DNA of 32,257 bases from Gemmatimonadota bacterium (lineage in GTDB: Bacteria; Gemmatimonadota; Gemmatimonadetes; Palauibacterales; KS3-K002): NCBI GenBank assembly GCA_020344375.1, contig CP070823.1:1312991-1345247 (forward strand), given 5' to 3'. Within the stretch, counting starts at the first letter, position 1; each line of letters opens with the position of its first letter. Made by a program: the position numbers and the translations under genes. Below, piece by piece: positions 1 to 6,683 of the stretch. Under the pieces are notes generated by a model. It saw only the letters and a list, made by a program, of their open reading frames with translations, did not search any database and was not told the origin of the DNA.

Positions 1-779
1 ACACCGTTTTCCCGAGCCGCCGCCTCGAGGGCCTTGGCGAGGCTACCGATGCCCCCGCGCAAGCGGGTTGTGCCCCGCAGGGCGCCATCGCGCATGCCTA
101 CATGATGGTGTAGAAAGAGGTAGGCCGTGCCGGCCGCCATCGGCCCTTGAAAGATCCCGCTGACGCCTGCTGCGCCCAGCGCCCCTTTCAATAGGTCGGT
201 CTCGAACCATTCGTCGAGCAGCTCCCTGACCGTCATGGGAAGCAGCCGTAACACGTCAGTCATCTCCCGCCGGCCCAAGCTCCGCAGGCGACGGCGCACT
301 CGCACTAGGTTCCACAGATCGCTGAACTTGCGAGACAGCACGTTCGGTGGTGGTGCGTCGTACAGCGATTCGAGAAAGCCGGCCGCCTGGGCCACCAACC
401 CGGCGAACGCCTCCCACCTGTCGGCATCCGCTTTCGAGTGCTGGCGTATTGCCTCGATCGAGTCCTTAGGCCGCCGCCACAGCAGGAGATGGCCCCCATC
501 CGGGCTCGGTGCGAACACCGTTGGGTCGCAGGGCATGAGTTCGAGCCCTCGCGCCGCGAGTCGCAAGTCTCTCATCACGGGGCGGTGAAGCCAGCTGATA
601 TGGTGAGCCCCCGTGTCAAACTTGAAACCCGGAAAGACCTCTTCACTGACTACAGCACCGCCCAAGAGTTCTCGGCGTTCCAGCACCAGGACCCGCAGCC
701 CGGCCTTGGCCAGGTATGTCGCCGCGACCAAGCCGTTGTGCCCGGCACCGATGACGATGGCATCGTATGCTTCACTCAT
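1..779 (-). CDS. FAD-dependent oxidoreductase, PYROXD2/phytoene-desaturase-like (C-terminus beyond window)
   Basis: This reading frame runs off the left edge, so only the first 259 residues are present. It opens MSEAYDAIVIGAGHNGLVAA, a Rossmann dinucleotide-binding motif (GxGxxG, residues 11-16), followed by the E-R-R acidic end of strand beta2 and an LGG turn near residue 40, as in the phytoene-desaturase/PYROXD2 family of flavoproteins. The ATG at 779 lies 2 bp after the stop of the upstream flavoprotein gene, with a GAGGGA stretch about 9 nt before it. It is clearly paralogous to that neighbour, sharing GHNGLV, RVLVLERR, L-D-E-W-F-E and a GTAY..LHH segment. It is the third gene of a GcvT-flavoprotein-flavoprotein operon. 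The substrate is unknown; oxidation of a methylated amine or a similar C-N/C-C bond is inference from the neighbours. The real gene probably ends about 800 bp outside the window. Confidence 0.88.
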   Translation of the reverse strand, partial: MSEAYDAIVIGAGHNGLVAATYLAKAGLRVLVLERRELLGGAVVSEEVFPGFKFDTGAHHISWLHRPVMRDLRLAARGLELMPCDPTVFAPSPDGGHLLLWRRPKDSIEAIRQHSKADADRWEAFAGLVAQAAGFLESLYDAPPPNVLSRKFSDLWNLVRVRRRLRSLGRREMTDVLRLLPMTVRELLDEWFETDLLKGALGAAGVSGIFQGPMAAGTAYLFLHHHVGMRDGALRGTTRLRGGIGSLAKALEAAARENG

Positions 780-781
780 GG

Positions 782-2365
782 CTATGAGTCCCTCAGCATT
801 TCCAGGGCGGCCAGGCGGCCAGAGGTGCCCGAGATGCCACCACCCGGGTGAGTGCCCGAGCCGCACTGGTAGAGGTTCTTGAGCGGTGTGCGATAGTCGG
901 CCCACCGCGGCGCCGGTCGCATGAACAGCAGCTGATGCAGTGCCAGCTCGCCGTGGAAGATGTTGCCCTCGGTGAGTCCGTACTCCTCCTGCATGTCCCA
1001 CGGCGTGACGACCCAGCGATGGAGGATTAGATCTTTGAGATTCGGCGCGTACTCGGACAGCGTGTCGATCACCACGTCACCAAACGCTTCGCGTCGCTCG
1101 TCGTTCCAGCCGCCCTCCAGTGCGAACGGCGCATATTGCACGAAGATCGACATCACGTGTTTGCCCGGCGGTGCCATGCCAGGGTCGATCATCGAAGGGA
1201 TGATGATGTCCATGTAGGGGCGTCGGGAGAAATTCCCGTACTTGGCGTCGTCGTAGGCGCGCTCCAGATACCCAATACTGGGACTGATCGAAATCGCACC
1301 CCGCAGATGCGGACCGCGTCCCGGCAGGCAGGTGAGGTTCGGTAAGTCGTCCAGAGCCAGGTTCACCTTGCCCGACGAGCCGCGGATCTTGTAGCGGCGG
1401 ATGGCATCGACGAAGTCGCTGGGCAACTCCCTCGGCTCGACCAGCTTGAGGAACGTGAGCTTTGGATCGACCGCGGATACGACCTTACGCGCTCGGATCT
1501 CCTCGCCGCTATCCAGTGCCACCCCGACGGCTCGCCCGTTCTTCACGATGACCTGCTGGACTGCGGCCTCCGTTCGGATCTCCGCTCCCAGCCGCCCGGC
1601 CGCCGCCGCGATGGCGTCGGCGACCGCACCCGCCCCGCCCCTGGGGAAGCCCCACGCCCGGAACACACCGTCGATCTCACCCATGTAATGATGAAGCAGC
1701 ACGTAGGCAGTACCCGGCGAGCGGGGACCCAAGAAAGTGCCGATGATCCCACTGGCCGACATCGTCGCCTTCAGTGGCTCGTACTCGAACCACTCATCCA
1801 GAAAATCGGCCGAGCTCATCGTCAGCAGCTTGCAGAGAGCGTAGAACTGCTCTGCACCCAGGTTCTGGAAATGTTTCCCGATTCTCGCAAGAGAGAGCAG
1901 ATCTCTCGGGCTGAGCGAGGTCGGATCCGGCGGCACGATGCCCAGGATCGGCTTGACCGCGAACGCGAGCTGGTACATCAACTTTCCGAAGTCGTCGTAC
2001 GTGTCCGCATCCCTCGGAGAGTGGCGGTACAGCTCGCGCCGGGTCTGATCATGGTCGGCCCAGCGCACCAGGTAGTCGCCGTCCGGCAGGGGCGTGAGCG
2101 TGCTCTCCAGGGGTAGGATCTCCAGGCCGTGCTTCGGTAGCTCCAGCTCGCGGATGATCTCTGGACGCAAAAGGCTCACCACGTACGACAAGACCGAGTA
2201 CTTGAAGCCAGGGTAGATCTCCTCGGTCACGGTGGAGCCTCCCAACACGTGGCGCCGCTCCAGCACCAGAACCCGCTTGCCTGCCCGCGCCAGGTAAGCC
2301 GCGTTGACGAGCCCGTTGTGCCCGCCGCCGATAATCACCGCGTCGTACCGCTTGGCCGCACCCAT
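782..2365 (-). CDS. FAD-dependent oxidoreductase, PYROXD2/phytoene-desaturase-like
   Basis: Complete 527-aa flavoprotein. The N-terminal FAD site reads IIGGGHNGLV (residues 11-20) with E36-R-R and LGG at 41-43. The C-terminal FAD-closing motif GSGTHPGGGISG lies at about 502-513, followed by GRLAALEML. Both ends are typical of the carotenoid-desaturase/PYROXD2 superfamily, and its length (about 500-540 aa) is normal. There is no signal peptide, so it is probably cytosolic or membrane-associated. The ATG at 2365 follows the TGA of the GcvT-family gene by 2 bp, and its own TAG is 2 bp before the next flavoprotein, so the three are almost certainly co-transcribed and translationally coupled. No crt genes are nearby, so a carotenoid role is unlikely. 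Oxidation of a methylated or amine substrate that feeds the GcvT-like protein is inference. Confidence 0.92.
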   Translation of the reverse strand: MGAAKRYDAVIIGGGHNGLVNAAYLARAGKRVLVLERRHVLGGSTVTEEIYPGFKYSVLSYVVSLLRPEIIRELELPKHGLEILPLESTLTPLPDGDYLVRWADHDQTRRELYRHSPRDADTYDDFGKLMYQLAFAVKPILGIVPPDPTSLSPRDLLSLARIGKHFQNLGAEQFYALCKLLTMSSADFLDEWFEYEPLKATMSASGIIGTFLGPRSPGTAYVLLHHYMGEIDGVFRAWGFPRGGAGAVADAIAAAAGRLGAEIRTEAAVQQVIVKNGRAVGVALDSGEEIRARKVVSAVDPKLTFLKLVEPRELPSDFVDAIRRYKIRGSSGKVNLALDDLPNLTCLPGRGPHLRGAISISPSIGYLERAYDDAKYGNFSRRPYMDIIIPSMIDPGMAPPGKHVMSIFVQYAPFALEGGWNDERREAFGDVVIDTLSEYAPNLKDLILHRWVVTPWDMQEEYGLTEGNIFHGELALHQLLFMRPAPRWADYRTPLKNLYQCGSGTHPGGGISGTSGRLAALEMLRDS

Positions 2366-2367
2366 GG

Positions 2368-3555
2368 TCAGGCTCGCTTCCTTTCGGGCTCGAAGAAGGG
2401 AGTATCCACAACGCGCGCCAGCGCCCGCTTCCGCTCGTGCTCCACGGTGACCTCCATCGCCACCTCGCCACCTTGCGCCGCGTACGCCGAGCGCAGGTGC
2501 GCCAGCGCGATGTACTTCTTCAGCGTCGGCGACCAGCAGCCGCTGGTGGCATAACCGATCTGTCTACGATGGACATAAACCGGTACGCTGGTTCGCCAGG
2601 CGAAGCTTGGAAGCTCGGGAGGCAAACCGAACTCCCGGTAGACCGCCTCAAGCGAGCCCCACTGGATCTCCAGACCCTTGAGTTGCCAGGCCGGGCCACG
2701 GCGCCACTCGTCCAGCAAGGCCGCACGGCCGACGAACGGGCCCTTCTCCAGCTTGACCGTCCATCCAAGTCCGAGTTCGAAGGGAGAGGACTTGCGGGAA
2801 TCGATGATCGCCCTGTGCGCCGGGATGTAGTCCACCCCGGGCAGCAGCAGGCCGGCCTCGATCCGGGCGACATCCAGGGCGAGTATCCCCGCAGGTGTTA
2901 TCCCATACCGCTCTCCGCTGTCCAGCAGAACATCCCAGAGTCGCACAGCGTGCTGGGAGTCCACCCATATCTCGTAGCCGAGATCGCCCGTGTAGCCCGT
3001 GCGCGAGATTGTCACGGGGATGTCGCCCACTCGGGCGTAGGTCAGGCGAAAGAACTTCAACTCATCCAGCTCGGCGTCCGAGATGTTCTTGAGGATCTCT
3101 CGTGAGTTGGGTCCCTGGAGAGCCAGGGCGGCCGTCGAGTCGGACACGTCGTCCACGGTCACTCTCAGTCCCGCAGAGCTGTCGCTGAGCCAACGGAGGT
3201 TCGGCAGGTTGGTCGTCAGCCGGAAGACGTCTTCATCCAGGCGCTGAAGCGTGCCGTCATCCATCGCCTTCCCAGCCTCGTCACACCAGGTGGTGTACAT
3301 GACCTGGCGGACCGCACACTTCGTCACGTCGCGGGTCACGACTCGGTTGAGAAGCCGCTCGGCGTCGGAGCCGCGTATCAAGTACTTGTGGAGCGGGGAG
3401 ACGTCGAACAGGGCTGCCGAGGTGCGGACGGCGTAGTACTCGCGTTCGTGCGTGAGTTCGTAGGAGCTTGCCGCCAGGTAGCCTGCCCAGCGCCGCCAGT
3501 TCTGCGCCTGGCAGAGGGGGGCGGTCCTCGCATGGAACGGTGTACCTCTCAGCAT
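2368..3555 (-). CDS. GcvT-family aminomethyltransferase / folate-dependent demethylase-like protein
   Basis: 395-aa protein of the glycine-cleavage T-protein fold. It has the folate-site Asp pair in GKAMDD (D99/D100), ALQGPNSREIL at about 145-155, and the diagnostic SRTGYTGDLGYEIW at 184-197, with a C-terminal barrel ending in the GYATSGCWSPTL region. The family moves a one-carbon unit from a bound donor to tetrahydrofolate (GcvT) or demethylates methylated substrates (DmdA, sarcosine and dimethylglycine enzymes). No gcvH or gcvP is nearby, so a stand-alone demethylase role is more likely than the glycine cleavage system. The ATG at 3555 is preceded by GGAGG (3563-3567) at 7-nt spacing. It is the first gene of the minus-strand operon, divergent from two homocysteine methyltransferases. 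Family assignment is firm; the substrate is not known. Confidence 0.9.
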   Translation of the reverse strand: MLRGTPFHARTAPLCQAQNWRRWAGYLAASSYELTHEREYYAVRTSAALFDVSPLHKYLIRGSDAERLLNRVVTRDVTKCAVRQVMYTTWCDEAGKAMDDGTLQRLDEDVFRLTTNLPNLRWLSDSSAGLRVTVDDVSDSTAALALQGPNSREILKNISDAELDELKFFRLTYARVGDIPVTISRTGYTGDLGYEIWVDSQHAVRLWDVLLDSGERYGITPAGILALDVARIEAGLLLPGVDYIPAHRAIIDSRKSSPFELGLGWTVKLEKGPFVGRAALLDEWRRGPAWQLKGLEIQWGSLEAVYREFGLPPELPSFAWRTSVPVYVHRRQIGYATSGCWSPTLKKYIALAHLRSAYAAQGGEVAMEVTVEHERKRALARVVDTPFFEPERKRA

Positions 3556-3844
3556 GGGAGATCCTCCGACTCAGGCCGCGACGTGCCTTGCCGTGCGACG
3601 CGATAGGGCCATGGCCGGGCTCGGATCACGGCGCCACGGCCCCGGTCCGCCTCCTTGTACGAGGACGCGGCTTGCTCTGGGGTTAGGGCCGAGAAGGCTA
3701 GGGCCGGAGAAAAACTAACCCGGCCCGGTGGAGCCGCAATGACGGCGGCCCCAGAGACTCGAACGGTTGCCCTTGCTCGTCAGCCCTACCCGGCTACATA
3801 CTTGTGCTAGGTTTGCCCGATTCCAGAAAGAACAGCGAGATAAC
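3556..3844. promoter_or_regulatory. Divergent intergenic control region with TAGGGCC repeats
   Basis: This gene-free stretch separates the GcvT operon from the HMT pair and must carry both promoters. It contains three copies of TAGGGCC (3604-3610, 3684-3690, 3699-3705), two of them in a longer near-repeat of the form TAGGGCCg(g)AGAA. A 7-bp inverted repeat GGGTTAG/CTAACCC (3680-3686 and 3715-3721) encloses those two copies. Only poor -35/-10 matches are visible (for example TTGCTC at 3773 with TACATA at 3795), so no promoter is called. Regulator binding is inference. Confidence 0.35.
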
Positions 3845-4774
3845 GTGCCCGCCTACGAACGAGTACGCGCGCTTTTGGACCGCGGGGCAGCGGTGCTGCT
3901 CGACGGCTCCGTAGGTAGTGAGCTCGTGCGGCGTGGCCTGCGCTGGCGCTGGCATGGGCTGCGCACCGATCCCCAGAAAGTCCAGGTTCTGCACGAAGAG
4001 TACCTCGCCGCTGGTGCTGATCTGATCCGCACTAACACGTTTCAGCTCAACCGGCGCGTCTATCTGAACGTCTTCCGCAATCCCGAGCACATGCGCCATA
4101 TCGGTGCACCTGGCGTCGAGACTCGGGCCGAGGAACTCAGCCGCAAGGCCGTAGAGGTCGCGCGGGCTGCCCGCGACGCGTCCGGCCGCGACGCGGCCAT
4201 CGCTGGCGTGATGTCCCCGCTTGAGCATTGCTTCCGGCCGGACCTGGCCCCGAAAGCGGCGCAGGCTCGTGCTGAGCATGCTGAGATCGCCAGCTTGCTC
4301 GCTGAGGGCGGCGTCGACCTTCTGCTCTTGGAATCGATGAACACGATTGCCGAGGCGCAGGCGGCGGTCGAGGCGGCTCTCGATACGGGGCTCCCGGTCT
4401 GGGTGAGCTTCGTGCCGGGACCCGAGGGTGAGATCCTGAGCGGCGAGTCGCTGGTGGCGGGGGCGAAAGCGATGCACGAGCGGGGCATTGACGTGATCCT
4501 GGTCAACTGCGCGCCGCCCGAGGACATCACGCTGGCGCTGTCGAAGCTGCGTGCGGCAACCGACCGGCCGATCGGTGCTTTTGCCCACATCGGTTCCTTC
4601 GATCCGCCTTCCTGGAAGTTCGAGTTTCACCCGCAGTTCACCGGTACCGAGGCGTGGCCACCCGATCGCTACGCCGACATCGCCCGAAGCTGGCTAGAGG
4701 CTGGTACTCGCGTGATCGGCGGCTGCTGCGGGACAGGTCCGGACCATATCCGGGCGCTGCGGGAGGCTCTGTGA
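3845..4774 (+). CDS. Homocysteine S-methyltransferase family protein (first of tandem pair)
   Basis: 309-aa (beta/alpha)8-barrel methyltransferase with the three zinc-binding cysteines of the family: C222 in VNCAPP, and C294/C295 in IGGCCG near the C-terminus. The N-terminal LLDGSVGSEL and TNTFQLN segments are also typical. The family transfers a methyl group to homocysteine from betaine, S-methylmethionine or similar donors. I chose GTG 3845 because the resulting N-terminus (PAYERVRALL) aligns with that of the paralogue downstream (SNYDVIRERL). A TTG at 3767 would add 26 unaligned residues. The Shine-Dalgarno sequence is weak. The stop overlaps the GTG of the next gene by 4 nt (GTGA), so the pair is coupled. 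Opposite orientation to the GcvT operon suggests shared regulation of methyl-group catabolism (inference). Confidence 0.88.
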   Translation: MPAYERVRALLDRGAAVLLDGSVGSELVRRGLRWRWHGLRTDPQKVQVLHEEYLAAGADLIRTNTFQLNRRVYLNVFRNPEHMRHIGAPGVETRAEELSRKAVEVARAARDASGRDAAIAGVMSPLEHCFRPDLAPKAAQARAEHAEIASLLAEGGVDLLLLESMNTIAEAQAAVEAALDTGLPVWVSFVPGPEGEILSGESLVAGAKAMHERGIDVILVNCAPPEDITLALSKLRAATDRPIGAFAHIGSFDPPSWKFEFHPQFTGTEAWPPDRYADIARSWLEAGTRVIGGCCGTGPDHIRALREAL

Positions 4775-5688
4775 GCAACTATGACGTGATCCGCGAACGC
4801 CTCGAGGCTGGCGAGCTGATCATCTTGGATGGCGGGATCGGCACTGAGATTCTCAGGCGCAACCTCTCCTGGGCCGACCATCAGGTCACCGGCTCGCCTG
4901 ACGCCATCCGCGGGCTCCACGAGGACTACATTCGGGCGGGCGCCGACGTCATAACCACGAACTCGTTTCAGCTCGCACGTCGAAGCTTCCTCAGCCACTT
5001 CCGCGACGAAGCTCATATGCGGCAAGTCGGCGCCGCGGAGCTGGGTGCGCGCGCAGCAGAGATGCTTGCCGCCTCGGTCGAACTGGCGAAGGAGGCACGT
5101 GCCAATGTGGCCGCCGGTCGCTCCGTCGCCATCGCTGGCGCCGTGACCACGCTCGAGTGGTGCTTCCGCCCGGACCTCGCGCCACCGGCTCACGAGATGC
5201 GCAGCGAGTACCGGGAGATCATGGACGTGATGGCCGAGGCTGGTGTCGATCTCATATTGCTCGAAACCGTGAACAGCGTCACCGAGGCTACGGTCGGGCT
5301 CGAGGCAGCCCGCCAGGCTGGCCTGCGCTGCTGGGTGGGTTTCGTCTGCGACGAGCGAGGTGCGCTCTTCACCGGCGAGACCATGGCGGATGCCGAGAAG
5401 GCGCTCGCGCCGCTGGAGCCCGACGCCGTTCTCGTCAATTGCGTACCGCCGGATGATGCCACCACCGGTTTGCGCGAACTGCTCGCCGTGCGGAGTGGGC
5501 CGTGTGGTGTGTACCCGCATATCGGTCGCTTCGACCCGCCGGAATGGTTCTTCACCGACGAGTACCCGCCGCCCAGGCTGTTGGAGGAGGCGCGGCGCTG
5601 GCGCGAGATGGGGGCCCGAGTGATCGGCGGCTGTTGCGGCACGACACCCGACCACATACGGGCGCTGGCGACCGGGCTCAACAGTTGA
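4771..5688 (+). CDS. Homocysteine S-methyltransferase family protein (second of tandem pair)
   Basis: 305-aa paralogue of the preceding gene, with the same zinc ligands: C224 in VNCVPP and C288/C289 in IGGCCG. Both share ILDGG.GTE / LLDGS.GSE, TTNSFQL / TNTFQLN, and a C-F-R-P-D-L-A-P stretch near residue 131. The start is GTG 4771, inside the stop of the first copy (4-nt overlap). A longer frame upstream is just read-through of the overlapping gene. Two complete, diverged copies with intact metal sites suggest either two donors or a heteromeric enzyme; this cannot be decided from sequence. It converges on the next gene with only 15 bp between stops. Confidence 0.88.
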   Translation: MSNYDVIRERLEAGELIILDGGIGTEILRRNLSWADHQVTGSPDAIRGLHEDYIRAGADVITTNSFQLARRSFLSHFRDEAHMRQVGAAELGARAAEMLAASVELAKEARANVAAGRSVAIAGAVTTLEWCFRPDLAPPAHEMRSEYREIMDVMAEAGVDLILLETVNSVTEATVGLEAARQAGLRCWVGFVCDERGALFTGETMADAEKALAPLEPDAVLVNCVPPDDATTGLRELLAVRSGPCGVYPHIGRFDPPEWFFTDEYPPPRLLEEARRWREMGARVIGGCCGTTPDHIRALATGLNS

Positions 5689-5703
5689 CGCCCGATCATC
5701 CGG

Positions 5704-6114
5704 TCAGTGGCCAACCCTGTAGATGCGGATCGTCGGTCCACCGAGGGTTACGCTGTCCGGCACGAATTCCTTAACGAGCTGATTCTCCGCGAAGAAGGTC
5801 AGATAGAGCTCGGCTTCCCTCGGGTAACGTTCCGGATTGGCGACGAAGCGATCGTAATCCGTGCTGCTGAGGATCACGTAATCAGTGGTCTGGATTACGG
5901 CTGGTGAGCGGGTCAGGCCGTAGTAGCCTAGGTACAGGACCTCGTAGTCGTCGGTTAGCTGGTCGACCGGCGGAGTGTAGTGCTCGCGGCCGATGCGCAC
6001 GGCCAGCGGGTAGCCGAACCAGACACCCTTGAACCGTAGGCCGAACGCCGCAGTTGCCACAGTCAGAGCCAGCAGCCGACAAAGTCGATCGGTTCTGGCC
6101 TGCGGCTCGACCAT
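5704..6114 (-). pseudogene. GT39-type glycosyltransferase remnant, apparent internal deletion
   Basis: A 136-residue frame. Its last about 90 residues (from REHYTPP through LGYYGL, DYVILSS..YDRF, PERYP.E..LY..FF and VKEF to GPTIRIYRV) look like the soluble C-terminal end of ArnT/PMT-like GT39 membrane glycosyltransferases, which normally span about 450-600 aa. Its first about 40 residues hold one hydrophobic segment followed by F-G-L-R-F-K-G-V-W-F-G-Y-P, which resembles the first membrane helix and loop at the true N-terminus of the same family. The ATG at 6114 keeps a good AGGAG ribosome site (9 nt spacing). The simplest reading is an in-frame deletion that joined N- and C-termini and lost the catalytic Asp-Glu loop and about 10 helices. 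Alternatively it is a genuine small protein. The upstream ATG at 6135 has no ribosome site. Confidence 0.5.
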
Positions 6115-6387
6115 GTACGTCGCTCCTGGTCTCAAGTTCGGGAGTCTGGGCTAGCCGATGGGCCGCGAATCCCGCGTGTCCTGGGGCTTTCTGGCAGGGG
6201 AACTGGCTAGGTAGCTGACCGATCGCCCGCCCAATTATCGGATCGACCTGTCCAGAACGCAACACAGGACTGCTCAAGTCGACGCGCGGCTGGCGCGCTA
6301 CCAGCGCCCGCCACGTAGGGCTATCTTGTAGGGCCGACCCGACAGCCGCATTCTCAGCCCAGCGGGCGAGTTATCAGGAGGCCCAGC

Positions 6388-6612
6388 ATGACCGCCTATC
6401 GGCCCAGTCGCTTCAACTTCCGCTGCCCGAAGTGCGGGAACACGACCTGTGAGACAGGTGAGATTCGCACAACGGGCGGCTTCTGGAGCAAGATCTTTGA
6501 CGTCCAGCACAAGAAGTTCACGACAGTTACCTGCGATCGCTGTAAGTACACCGAGATTTACAAAGCCGAGACCAGCGCGCTCGGCAACATCTTCGATCTG
6601 TTCACCAACTGA
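6388..6612 (+). CDS. Small zinc-ribbon protein (zinc_ribbon_13-like)
   Basis: 74-aa protein with two CxxC pairs, CPKCGN and CDRCKY, spaced as in a one-zinc ribbon, with the sequence between them (GFWSKIFDVQHKKFTTVTC) and the tail (LGNIFDLFTN) matching the conserved family of stand-alone nucleic-acid-binding-type Zn ribbons. A strong AGGAGG at 6377-6382, 5 nt before the ATG, fixes the start. The protein is basic and soluble with no signal peptide. It stands alone between the GT39 remnant (divergent) and the BNR gene, 71 bp upstream of the latter. Binding of DNA or RNA is a family-level expectation only. Confidence 0.85.
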   Translation: MTAYRPSRFNFRCPKCGNTTCETGEIRTTGGFWSKIFDVQHKKFTTVTCDRCKYTEIYKAETSALGNIFDLFTN

Positions 6613-6683
6613 ATCCGCAGGCGCTCGCCTAGCCCTCTTGCGCGCAGGCGGCGCCCACAACAGCTATGGAGGAGGCAAGACAC

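Noticed and set aside
782-2365. Carotenoid desaturase (crtI-like) function for the flavoproteins
   Set aside because: The fold matches, but no crtB or other carotenoid gene is near and the partners are methyl-transfer enzymes; PYROXD2-type is the safer label.
2368-3555. Glycine cleavage system T protein proper
   Set aside because: The family is right but gcvH and gcvP are absent and the operon partners are flavoproteins, so the symbol gcvT was not assigned.
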